A stretch of 64,000 bases of DNA from Rhizobium sp. NXC24. Its GTDB lineage: Bacteria > Pseudomonadota > Alphaproteobacteria > Rhizobiales > Rhizobiaceae. Where the stretch lies: assembly GCF_002944315.1 (NCBI RefSeq), contig NZ_CP024314.1, forward strand, positions 310,001 through 374,000. The letters run 5' to 3'. Made by a program: the position numbers and the translations under genes. Position 1 is the first letter of the stretch, and each line of letters opens with the position of its first letter. Below the pieces are notes generated by a model. The model ran no database searches and was not told the origin of the DNA. It saw nothing but the letters and a program-made list of their open reading frames with translations. This document shows positions 9,042-17,101 of the stretch, piece after piece.

Positions 9042-9205
9042 TGGTCCGGCAATCTCCGCCGCGATTATCGTGTACTCCGCTATGCGTTGAGGTCACTCCA
9101 CCAAGGTAGATTTTGTGGCGATAACGAAGCGAGGCCGGAGAATTCTTGAGAGACCCACCGCCCGCATCTGCACGGCGAGATCCGGATGGCGCGCGGAAGC
9201 AGTCC

Positions 9206-9967
9206 TCACCGAAGATAGTGGATATGCGGTCGTAAGTGATGAGACGACATCTCTACGCGGGCTTCGACGGAAAAGACGTCTCTCAGAAGGTCCTCGGTCA
9301 ACACGACCTCCGGCGCACCGGAAGCGACGACCCTACCTTGTTGCATGATGATCAGTTGGTCGCAGAACATGGCCGCATGGTTCAGATCATGCAAAGCGAT
9401 GATGCTGGTAACTGGAAGAGTGCAGACAAGCCGCATCAGACTGATTTGATATTGGATGTCGAGATGATTGGTGGGTTCGTCGAGGATCAGTTCCTTCGGG
9501 GACTGCGCTAATGCTCTCGCCAGATGCGTGCGCTGTTTTTCTCCACCCGACAGGCTTTGCCAGCGATCATTGCGTTTCTCCGTCATGCCGGCGCGCTCGA
9601 GCGCGCCTTCGACGGCTTTTTCGTCGGCCGCAGTCCAGCCCGAAAACATAGACAGGTGCGGAAACCGGCCGAGCTTTACGACATCGATTACCCTCAGATT
9701 GGCATTGGTCGTGGCGTGCTGTTCGACGAAGGCGACGCGCCGAGCGATCGAGCGTCGGCCGATCGTTGCGATGTCCTTTTGGTCGAGCGTGATGCGACCG
9801 GAGTGTGGCCGCTTCAGACCGGCGAGAAGACGCAGAAGCGAGGTCTTGCCGGAGCCATTGGGTCCGAGCAGCCCGAGCATCTTGCCTGGCTGTGCCTCAA
9901 ATGAAACGCCGTCGAGAACGGTCTTCTTACCGATTCTCCAGACGAGGTTATCTGCCTTAATAGTCAT
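9206..9967 (-). CDS. ABC transporter ATP-binding protein, ferric-siderophore/haem (FecE/FhuC) type
   Basis: The product is 253 residues with Walker A 'GPNGSGKTSLLR', signature 'LSGGEKQRTHLARAL', Walker B 'LILDEPTNHLD' and switch 'IALHDLNHAA'. 'DEPTNHLDIQYQ' is the usual form in FecE/FhuC/BtuD proteins. The start at 9967 overlaps the permease stop by 4 bp (ATGA), so the gene is the last of a three-gene operon. It powers import through the FecCD-type permease. Confidence 0.93.
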   Translation of the reverse strand: MTIKADNLVWRIGKKTVLDGVSFEAQPGKMLGLLGPNGSGKTSLLRLLAGLKRPHSGRITLDQKDIATIGRRSIARRVAFVEQHATTNANLRVIDVVKLGRFPHLSMFSGWTAADEKAVEGALERAGMTEKRNDRWQSLSGGEKQRTHLARALAQSPKELILDEPTNHLDIQYQISLMRLVCTLPVTSIIALHDLNHAAMFCDQLIIMQQGRVVASGAPEVVLTEDLLRDVFSVEARVEMSSHHLRPHIHYLR

Positions 9968-11004
9968 GACGCACGCTGGAACCGGTAGAGAATGATCGAG
10001 AAGATGGGCACGCCAACCAGCGCCGTGACAACGCCGATCGGCAGGACCTGATGCGGAACGAGGACACGCGACGCAATGTCGGCGAGCACCATGAAGATCG
10101 CGCCCGCCACGGCGCAGGTCGGGAGAAGACGGATATGCAGCGGCCCGACGAGAAAGCGCGCCGCATGCGGCACAACGAGGCCGAAGAAGCCGATCGAGCC
10201 TACTATGCTGACGATCGTCGCCGTCATCATTGCCGTCAGAACGAATAGCGCGATCCGCGCCCTCGCGACATTGACGCCGAGCGAGGCGGCCGCCTCGTCG
10301 CCGAAGGCGAAGGCGTCCAGCACGCGGGCATAAAACAGACAGGCAACGAGCCCGATGCCGACGACGATCGAAACCAGCGTAAATTCCGGCCACCGCACGC
10401 CGCCGAAACTGCCGAGCAGCCAGAACATCACATCGCGGGCTTGCTGCGCATTGCCCGAAGTCGTGACGATATAGGAGGTCGCGGCATTGAAAAGCTGCGA
10501 TGCGGCGACGCCGGCGAGGATGGTGCGGTCGGCTCCGCCGCGCGTGCCGTTCGATAGCAATGCGACCAAGAGGAAGGCCGCGAAGGCGCCGGCAAAAGCC
10601 CCGGCGGACAGGGAAACCGCGCCGGCGCCGACGCCGAGGATGACAATCGCAACGGCGCCTGTCGATGCGCCGGCCGAGATGCCGAGAACGTAGGGTTCGG
10701 CAAGCGGATTGCGCAGCAGCGATTGCATGATCGCTCCTGAGAGTGCGAGGCCGGCGCCGCAGAAGACGGCCACCAGCGCCCGGCTGAGGCGATAGTCCCA
10801 GATCACAGCCTCATGGATCTTATTGAGCTCCACCGCCGTCCATCCCATGCGATTGGTAACGGCGGAAAAGGTCGTGGCGAGCGGGATCGGCAGATCGCCA
10901 ATCCCGACGCTGATGCCGACGACGAGACCGATGACGGCAAATGAAATCAGCAGCAGAATGCCGAAGGCAAGAAACTGCTGAAGTGAGCGACGCGTTTCGG
11001 TCAC
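9964..11004 (-). CDS. ABC transporter permease, FecCD family
   Basis: The product is 346 residues with about ten hydrophobic spans, including the FecCD segments 'RLSRALVAVFCGAGLALSG', 'NPLAEPYVLGISAGAS' and 'GSIGFFGLVVPHAARFLVG'. It forms the homodimeric channel for ferric-siderophore, haem or cobalamin import. It overlaps both neighbours by 4 bp. Confidence 0.93.
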   Translation of the reverse strand: MTETRRSLQQFLAFGILLLISFAVIGLVVGISVGIGDLPIPLATTFSAVTNRMGWTAVELNKIHEAVIWDYRLSRALVAVFCGAGLALSGAIMQSLLRNPLAEPYVLGISAGASTGAVAIVILGVGAGAVSLSAGAFAGAFAAFLLVALLSNGTRGGADRTILAGVAASQLFNAATSYIVTTSGNAQQARDVMFWLLGSFGGVRWPEFTLVSIVVGIGLVACLFYARVLDAFAFGDEAAASLGVNVARARIALFVLTAMMTATIVSIVGSIGFFGLVVPHAARFLVGPLHIRLLPTCAVAGAIFMVLADIASRVLVPHQVLPIGVVTALVGVPIFSIILYRFQRAS

Positions 11005-12023
11005 TTCAGAAGACCAAGCGCCTTTAACTGCTCCGCCACCTGTTCGGCGCCATAAACCGTCCGGACGGTCGGATTCATGGCCTGGCCGTCCATGATCACT
11101 ATCGCCTTGTTCTTGACCGCCGCGATTTGGCTTACGGCTGGATCAGTGGTCAGGAACTTGATCTTGGCTTCGGACTTGTCGAGTTCCCAACGGTTGCGGT
11201 CGAGATTGGCGACGACGATGACATCCGGATTGGCCGCGATGATGCTTTCCCATCCGAGTGTCGGCCATTCCGCTTCCGCGTTGATGGCATTGTGCCCTCC
11301 GAGCAGGTCGGCGATAAAGCCGGAGGCGCCATTCTTGCCGCCGAGATAGGCGTCGGCCGACGGGCTGGGGCTCGAGAACCAGAAGACATAGGAGAGATTC
11401 TTGCCGTCCTTCGAAACGCTGGAGCGAAGTGCGGCCTCACGCGCCTTGAAATCGGCAATCAGGGCTTGGCCACGATCGGCAACATCGAAGATTTGCGAAA
11501 GCTCGTCGATTTCCTTGAAGAGAAGGTCCGTGTTCCAGAGCTGAGCGCGGCTGCCGTATGGGTCTTTGGCATCCTTGGTGCTGAGGCAGGTGCTGGGTGA
11601 GAGATAGGTCGGGATGCCGACCTTGTCGAAGTCTTCGCGCTTGGCGACCTTGCTGCTCGGCCCGATCAGGCTCGGCAAGGCCGCCGCCACGAAATCGGGA
11701 TTCTCCGCCAGGATCGATTCGAAGGTCGGGAATTCGACTGTCAGCAGTTTTACTTTGGAATTGGCTTCGGCAAGCTGCGGCAAGACCTTGCTCGGCCAGA
11801 AGGCGGTGCCGGCCATCTTATCCTGAAGGCCCAATAGCAGCATGATTTCCGCGCTGTTCTGGCCAAGGCCGATCGCCCGCTCCGGCGCCTTTTGGAAGGT
11901 AACCTGCCTGCCGCAGTTTTCGATGGTCAGCGGATATTTCGATGCGGCGAATGCCGGGGCTGCGGTAAGGCCAAGCACGGCGCAGAGACCGGAAACGGCG
12001 AGAAATGATTTCAATAGGGTCAC
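11001..12023 (-). CDS. ABC transporter periplasmic binding protein, Fe-chelate type
   Basis: The product is 340 residues with a Sec signal peptide (cleavage near 'APAFAASK'). The class III binding-protein (FepB/FecB-like) fold is shown by 'APERAIGLGQNSAEIMLLLG' and 'WESIIAANPDVIVVANLDR'. It is the first gene of the operon, overlapping the permease by 4 bp. No TonB receptor or siderophore synthesis gene is nearby. The ligand could be a ferric siderophore, haem or another metal chelate; iron is the likeliest. Confidence 0.87.
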   Translation of the reverse strand: MTLLKSFLAVSGLCAVLGLTAAPAFAASKYPLTIENCGRQVTFQKAPERAIGLGQNSAEIMLLLGLQDKMAGTAFWPSKVLPQLAEANSKVKLLTVEFPTFESILAENPDFVAAALPSLIGPSSKVAKREDFDKVGIPTYLSPSTCLSTKDAKDPYGSRAQLWNTDLLFKEIDELSQIFDVADRGQALIADFKAREAALRSSVSKDGKNLSYVFWFSSPSPSADAYLGGKNGASGFIADLLGGHNAINAEAEWPTLGWESIIAANPDVIVVANLDRNRWELDKSEAKIKFLTTDPAVSQIAAVKNKAIVIMDGQAMNPTVRTVYGAEQVAEQLKALGLLK

Positions 12024-12104
12024 AAGAAAGGTCCTGATTGTTCTGTAGCCTGACAGGCCGGGCGCAAACGTCGGCGGTATAGCCTCTTCGCTGCATCAAA
12101 AACA

Positions 12105-12119
12105 AGACCTTTTAAGTCA
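12105..12119 (-). promoter_or_regulatory. Possible iron-responsive (RirA-type IRO) element
   Basis: On the minus strand this reads TGACTTAAAAGGTCT, one base off the TGA-N9-TCA pattern described for rhizobial iron-responsive operators, about 80 bp before the binding-protein start. It is an isolated, short, inexact match; iron control is plausible from the operon's function rather than proven by this site. Confidence 0.25.
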
Positions 12120-12258
12120 TATTTTGTTTGCGCCCGGGAGTGGCCGGGCATTGCACCAGTTCCAGACAGAGGAAAATGCTTCCTATGCCGCGGAACATTT
12201 CTGCTACAGTTGCAGCGCGCATTTGAACGACAACCATTCTTGGCGATTGGTGGGACGC

Positions 12259-14817
12259 ATGACCCTGGATTTCGAAGCGATCTTCAAACGCGAGCTGGAT
12301 GTCATCAACTTCCGGCGCCAGTCACTTCAAAATGGCGGCGTGGAAGAAAAACAGGCTGAGCGCCATCCCCCGACGGAAGGCGCGGAGAGGGCGAGGTTCC
12401 ACATCCCTCGTCATCCGGCGAAACTGTCGCAGGATCGTGCGGAGACTGGCAAACGCGGCACGGTCCGAATGGAGACGGGCAGCAACCTGACGGGGCTTTC
12501 GTTTTCCGGCGGCGGCATCCGCTCGGCCGCCTTTTGCTTAGGGGTCTCGCAGGCGCTGGATGCAATCACGCATAATGGCGAGCCACGGGTCTTCGACGCT
12601 TTCGATTATTTCTCCACGGTTTCCGGCGGCTGCTACATCGGTACATCCATCGTCTCGGGTATGATGCAGGAGCCCTACACGTTTCCCTTCGCCAGCAAGC
12701 TCGATTCCCAGGAGACGCCGGAAATCCAACATCTGCGGAACTATTCGAATTTCCTCGTCCCCAACGGAACCATCGATTATTTGACGAGCGTGGCGCTGCT
12801 GATGCGTGGATTGCTGGTAAACGCGCTGATCGTCCTGCCTGCCCTGCTTCTTCTTGCTGTGTTCACCGTCGCCTGCAATCCTCGTTCCATCGATTTGGGA
12901 CAGCCGGATATTTTCGGCTTTCCACTGAGCGGCGGCTGGCTTCCTTTCATCACCATCAAGGGCCTGGAAGCCTTTACATTGACGATCAATGTTACCGCCG
13001 TCGTCCTCTTCCTGATGTTCGTCAGCGCGATCGCAACCTCCGTGACATTTCAGACCAGCCGGCTGATGACGCGAGAGCGACTTGCGTGGATTCTCGGCTG
13101 GCTCGTGGTGGCGATTGCCGGCGCCTTTCTCATCGAACTGCAGCCACTCATCCTCAGCGGCATGTTCGAAGGGGCAACGACGGCTACGGCTGCGATCGCT
13201 GGCGTTGAAAGCGGTAGCGTGAAGGGCGTCCTTCTGGCGATCGCGCATATCGTACCCGCGCTTGCCAGCGTTCTGCTTCCGACGGCCCTTGTGTTGATAG
13301 GTGCGGCTCAGAAGCTCGCGAACATCGCAAGAGCAGCACTCGGAGAGGCGACCTGGACGGCAACGCTGAAGAAATACGCAAGCCGCATTGCTCTTTATCT
13401 TGCGGCCGTTGTCGTGCCGCTGCTGCTCTGGGTCTCCTATCTCTATCTCAGTTTCTGGGCGATCACGCCTGTGGCTGAGTTTTCCGCCCCTGCGCTCGCC
13501 CCCGTCGCTCCGTCGTGGCTTTCCGCGGCATCCGTCTTGGTTGCCAACCATATTCCTCCCATCGGGAGGCTCGGAGAGATCGGCTCGCTTTATCTGTGGG
13601 TCGCCTTGGTACTCGCCTTTGTCTGCCTGTTCATTGGTCCTAACTCCAACTCGCTCAACCAGTTCTACAGGGATCGTCTCAGCCGGGCCTTCCTGTTTGA
13701 GCGTGTGCGTCTTGGAAGCAACAAGCCGTCGGTTGATGTCGACCGGTGGAAATTCTCGTCGTTGAAGCCGTTCGATGCCAAGAGGGATCATTGGAACCAG
13801 GGCGCGGCCTATTCGCCCTATCTTCTCGTCAATACGACGATCAATTTGATCGGGTCGAAGGCCCTCAACAAGCGCGGTCGCAACGCCGACAATTTCATCT
13901 TTAGCCCGTTGCATATCGGTAGCCAGGCAACGCGCTATGTGGCGACTAAGGAGATGGAGGATGCCGTTCCATCGCTCAGCCTTGCGACGGCGATGGCGAC
14001 GTCCGGTGCGGCGGCGTCGGCGAATATGGGAAACCACACCGTCAGAATATTGACCTTCAGCCTTTCCTTGCTGAACGTCCGCCTCGGCTATTGGCTGGCC
14101 AATCCGGCAAAGCTCGACGCGTTGCGCCGCTGGTGGAACCGGTGGTGGTCGAATTTCGGCACATGGTATTTTGCCAATGAGACCGCCGGACGCTTGGACG
14201 AGAAGAAGCTGAATGTCTATCTGACCGATGGCGGCCATGTGGAAAATCTCGGCATATACGAATTGCTGCGCCGCCGCTGTAAGGTCATTCTGGCCGTCGA
14301 CGCGGAAGCCGATCCGAGCATGACGTTTGAAGCCTTCGTGAAGCTCCAGGTCATGGCGCGTATCGACCTCGGCATTCGCATCGAGCTTCCTTGGCAGGAT
14401 ATCCAGAGGAGAAGCCTGGAAGTGACGAGGGAGATGGCCTCGAACAGGGGTGAGCCGGCAAAATTCAGAGGACCCCATGCGGCCGTCGGAATCATAGAAT
14501 ATGGTGAGGATGAAAAGGGCATATTGCTCTACATCAAGTCATCGCTGACCGGCGACGAGAACGACTACGTCATGGACTATAAGAGGCGGAACCCGACGTT
14601 TCCGCACGAGACGACGCTGGATCAATTTTTCAGCGAGGAGCAGTTCGAGGTCTATCGCGCACTCGGCTTTCACGCCGTTCAGCACTTTCTCAGCGGGACC
14701 GATGATTTCGCGCAGCCATCGACCTTGCCGGCCGGCTGGAGCGACGAGCTTGCCGCGGCTCTCGCATTGCTCAATGTCCCGCCGCAGATGCGCGCGGCCT
14801 TCAATGCGCGACTTTAG
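12259..14817 (+). CDS. Patatin-like phospholipase with multi-span membrane insert
   Basis: The product is 852 residues. The oxyanion motif 'SGGGIRSA' starts near residue 83, the nucleophile Ser122 is in 'STVSGGC', and the catalytic Asp657 is in 'LTDGGHVEN'. The Ser/Asp dyad of patatin (cPLA2-like) lipases is thus complete. Between the two lie about six membrane spans (roughly residues 180-470), so the catalytic halves are separated by about 535 residues. It probably releases fatty acids from membrane lipids. ATG 12259 follows GGTGGGA; an upstream in-frame TTG (12124) has no ribosome site. It lies 5' of the thiamine-diphosphate and dioxygenase genes on the same strand. Confidence 0.82.
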   Translation: MTLDFEAIFKRELDVINFRRQSLQNGGVEEKQAERHPPTEGAERARFHIPRHPAKLSQDRAETGKRGTVRMETGSNLTGLSFSGGGIRSAAFCLGVSQALDAITHNGEPRVFDAFDYFSTVSGGCYIGTSIVSGMMQEPYTFPFASKLDSQETPEIQHLRNYSNFLVPNGTIDYLTSVALLMRGLLVNALIVLPALLLLAVFTVACNPRSIDLGQPDIFGFPLSGGWLPFITIKGLEAFTLTINVTAVVLFLMFVSAIATSVTFQTSRLMTRERLAWILGWLVVAIAGAFLIELQPLILSGMFEGATTATAAIAGVESGSVKGVLLAIAHIVPALASVLLPTALVLIGAAQKLANIARAALGEATWTATLKKYASRIALYLAAVVVPLLLWVSYLYLSFWAITPVAEFSAPALAPVAPSWLSAASVLVANHIPPIGRLGEIGSLYLWVALVLAFVCLFIGPNSNSLNQFYRDRLSRAFLFERVRLGSNKPSVDVDRWKFSSLKPFDAKRDHWNQGAAYSPYLLVNTTINLIGSKALNKRGRNADNFIFSPLHIGSQATRYVATKEMEDAVPSLSLATAMATSGAAASANMGNHTVRILTFSLSLLNVRLGYWLANPAKLDALRRWWNRWWSNFGTWYFANETAGRLDEKKLNVYLTDGGHVENLGIYELLRRRCKVILAVDAEADPSMTFEAFVKLQVMARIDLGIRIELPWQDIQRRSLEVTREMASNRGEPAKFRGPHAAVGIIEYGEDEKGILLYIKSSLTGDENDYVMDYKRRNPTFPHETTLDQFFSEEQFEVYRALGFHAVQHFLSGTDDFAQPSTLPAGWSDELAAALALLNVPPQMRAAFNARL

Positions 14818-15210
14818 AAGGCATGGGAGAATAGATATACGATCATAAATTGCTTTAGGAATTTGCGTTACGTATTGTTATGACCGGGAAAACGGGGACA
14901 ACCATTCAGGACTATTTCCTTGCGGTAATCTGAGGTTGAAGTTTATTTCAAAATGCGCAAAGATGGCCGCAACGATAAGGGAATGCGCCAACATTCCGCC
15001 TGATGGCAGTTTCGTTCGACAGCATATTTCAGCTTCGGTTGCTTGGATTTCACGCGCGGAACGCGACGGGTCTCACCAAGCGGGTTTGGCTCTTAATAGG
15101 TACTTCCGAATATTCTGGACTTGAAATGCAGGAGCAGTGTCTTTCCGCATTGACAATGTAGTTGGGAATTGGACGCGCCGGTTTATCTGTGCGTTTGGAG
15201 GGCATTCTCG
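14818..15210. other. Intergenic region, 393 bp, AT-richer, no gene seen
   Basis: This lies between the patatin gene and the thiamine-diphosphate enzyme gene. The first 130 bp are noticeably AT-richer than the surroundings. A perfect TTGACA at 15150-15155 has no good -10 at 16-18 bp, so no promoter is claimed. No terminator-like hairpin follows the patatin stop. Short open frames here (for example from 14936) lack ribosome sites. Confidence 0.5.
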
Positions 15211-16929
15211 ATGAGAGTCTACGAAGCGATCGTGAAGGCACTTGAGGGAGTAGGGGTCGGCGCCGCTTTCGGCGGAGCGGGCGAAAATGCCGCCGGTCTG
15301 ATGCTTGCCCTCAAACATTCCTCAATCAAGCCCATCATCACCCGGCACGAACAGGCAGCTTCGTTCATGGCATGCGGGTATGCCATGCATTCCGATCATT
15401 TGGGCTTTTGCTTTGCGACCGCGGGGCCAGGCGCCTTCAATCTGTTTTCCGGACTGGCTGTTGCCATGTCGGATTCCTATCCGGTCCTGGCCGTTTCCGG
15501 CTATGCCTCCCTCGACTGGAAGGGAAAGGGTGCGTTGAACGAAACCTCGGGTGTCAGTCGCACTCCGGATTCCCAGGCGATGTTTGCAGCCACCACGAAA
15601 AAGTCGTTTCTGCTGACAGATGCCGCCAAGACCTGCGATGTCGTCGAAGAGGCCGTCAACCTCGCCTTCGAGGGCCGACCCGGCCCGGTTCACATCCATG
15701 TCCCGGAAAACCTGACGCATCATGGCGTCTCCGTTGACAACTACCGCGATATCAATCTCCAGCGGCGTCCGGTGGTTCCGGATTCCAAGCGGGTAAGCGA
15801 GGTGGCTGAGCTTCTGGCGGATGCTATTGCCAACGATAGGAAGATATTGGCATTGATCGGCTTCGGTGCCGTTCGCAGTGGCGCCGGGCCAGAATTGACG
15901 GAACTCCTGGCGCGCTACCAGATTCCCTTCGCGACGACGCTCGATGGAAAAGGCATCATTTCCGAGCGTCATCCGCTCTCTGTCGGCGTGTTCTGCGATA
16001 GCGGCCACAGCGCAGCCTGGAAGGCTTTCCTTGAGGCCGATGTGATCCTCGCGGTGGGCAATTCCTTCGCGCAGCATGCCACCTTCAATTTTCGCGATGA
16101 TCTGCTGACCGGCAAGACGCTCATCCACATCAACATCGATAGCGGCGAGATAGACAAGGTCTATAAGGCCGATGCCGCCATCATCGGCGATGCAAAACGC
16201 GCGGTTGCGGCACTCAACGGGGAAATATGGCCGAAGGCTGCGGCTGTGCCATCGAGATCCGCCGAAGGGCGCGACTACGACGCGGAGCGCATCGTCCATC
16301 TCCTGGATGACATCCATCCCGGACAGCTTGCCCAAGCCGTCTCCAAGCGCCTGCCGAAGAATGCCATCGTGCTTGCAGACGCGGGCGCGCACCTTGCCTG
16401 GCTCGGCTACTATCTGGAACTTTCGCCGGGACAGTTCTTCCGCAAGCCTGGCGGATTCGGGCCGATGGCGGGACATGTCAATGGCGCGCTCGGCGCCAAA
16501 TGCGCCAATCCCGATCGTCCCGTCATCGTCGGCTGCGGCGACGGATGTTATCTGCTGTCGGGCTTCGAGCTGCTGACCGCCGTTCAATACGACATCCCTG
16601 TGATCTGGATCATTTTCAACGACGGCGAATTCAAGCTCATCAAGCTTTATCAGCTCGAAGCCTATGCGGAATCGGGTTTGGTCGAATTCGGCAATCCGGA
16701 CTATGTCGCCTATGCCAGGGCCTGCGGTGCAGAGGGATACAGGGTGGAGACGATCGACGAGTTCGAAAGAGCCTTCGACGAGGCGCTCGCACTCGGCAAG
16801 CCGGCGATCATAGACGCCCACATCACACGACTTGCGCTGCCGCATTACAGCCCTTCGCCGAAAGGGCTCCTGTCCGGTATCGCAGAAATGGTCGAGGACC
16901 GGATTTTCCCCGGTCGGGGTACGCAATAG
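15211..16929 (+). CDS. Thiamine-diphosphate-dependent enzyme, acetolactate-synthase/2-hydroxyacyl lyase superfamily
   Basis: The product is 572 residues in the three-domain order of the acetolactate synthase, oxalyl-CoA decarboxylase and 2-hydroxyacyl-CoA lyase superfamily. The activating Glu47 is in 'TRHEQAASFMACGYA', the central nucleotide-fold domain is present, and the ThDP/Mg motif 'GCGDGCYLLSGFELLTAV' begins near residue 441. ATG 15211 follows GGAGGG by 8 bp. The substrate cannot be read. Because an alpha-dioxygenase fusion follows 172 bp later, a C-C lyase or decarboxylase acting on a 2-hydroxy or 2-oxo fatty acid is an attractive inference, not a demonstrated one. Confidence 0.82.
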   Translation: MRVYEAIVKALEGVGVGAAFGGAGENAAGLMLALKHSSIKPIITRHEQAASFMACGYAMHSDHLGFCFATAGPGAFNLFSGLAVAMSDSYPVLAVSGYASLDWKGKGALNETSGVSRTPDSQAMFAATTKKSFLLTDAAKTCDVVEEAVNLAFEGRPGPVHIHVPENLTHHGVSVDNYRDINLQRRPVVPDSKRVSEVAELLADAIANDRKILALIGFGAVRSGAGPELTELLARYQIPFATTLDGKGIISERHPLSVGVFCDSGHSAAWKAFLEADVILAVGNSFAQHATFNFRDDLLTGKTLIHINIDSGEIDKVYKADAAIIGDAKRAVAALNGEIWPKAAAVPSRSAEGRDYDAERIVHLLDDIHPGQLAQAVSKRLPKNAIVLADAGAHLAWLGYYLELSPGQFFRKPGGFGPMAGHVNGALGAKCANPDRPVIVGCGDGCYLLSGFELLTAVQYDIPVIWIIFNDGEFKLIKLYQLEAYAESGLVEFGNPDYVAYARACGAEGYRVETIDEFERAFDEALALGKPAIIDAHITRLALPHYSPSPKGLLSGIAEMVEDRIFPGRGTQ

Positions 16930-17101
16930 CCACTTTGTTGGTCGGCGCAATGCGCCGAAATCGGAAGGCGTTTCCTGTCGCATCGCGGACGGCGCCGGGA
17001 AACGGGGGATCATCGTCCGTCGCTTTTCAATCCCATGCATTCCCATCGATGCGATGTGCCGGAAGCCCATTGTTCGATGCGTTCACGGAGGGCGAACGAG
17101 A

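Noticed and set aside
12124..12258. N-terminal extension of the patatin protein from TTG 12124
   Set aside because: It has no ribosome site, begins almost at the opposite-strand iron promoter, and its translation has no family similarity; ATG 12259 has GGTGGGA upstream.
12538..14478. 646-codon open frame antisense to the patatin gene
   Set aside because: It is a high-GC shadow frame: highly charged, Arg/Asp/Gln-rich translation, no family motif, no ribosome site. The plus-strand gene has a complete catalytic dyad.
14936..15124. 62-codon frame in the patatin-ThDP gap
   Set aside because: No ribosome site and no protein-like features; treated as non-coding.
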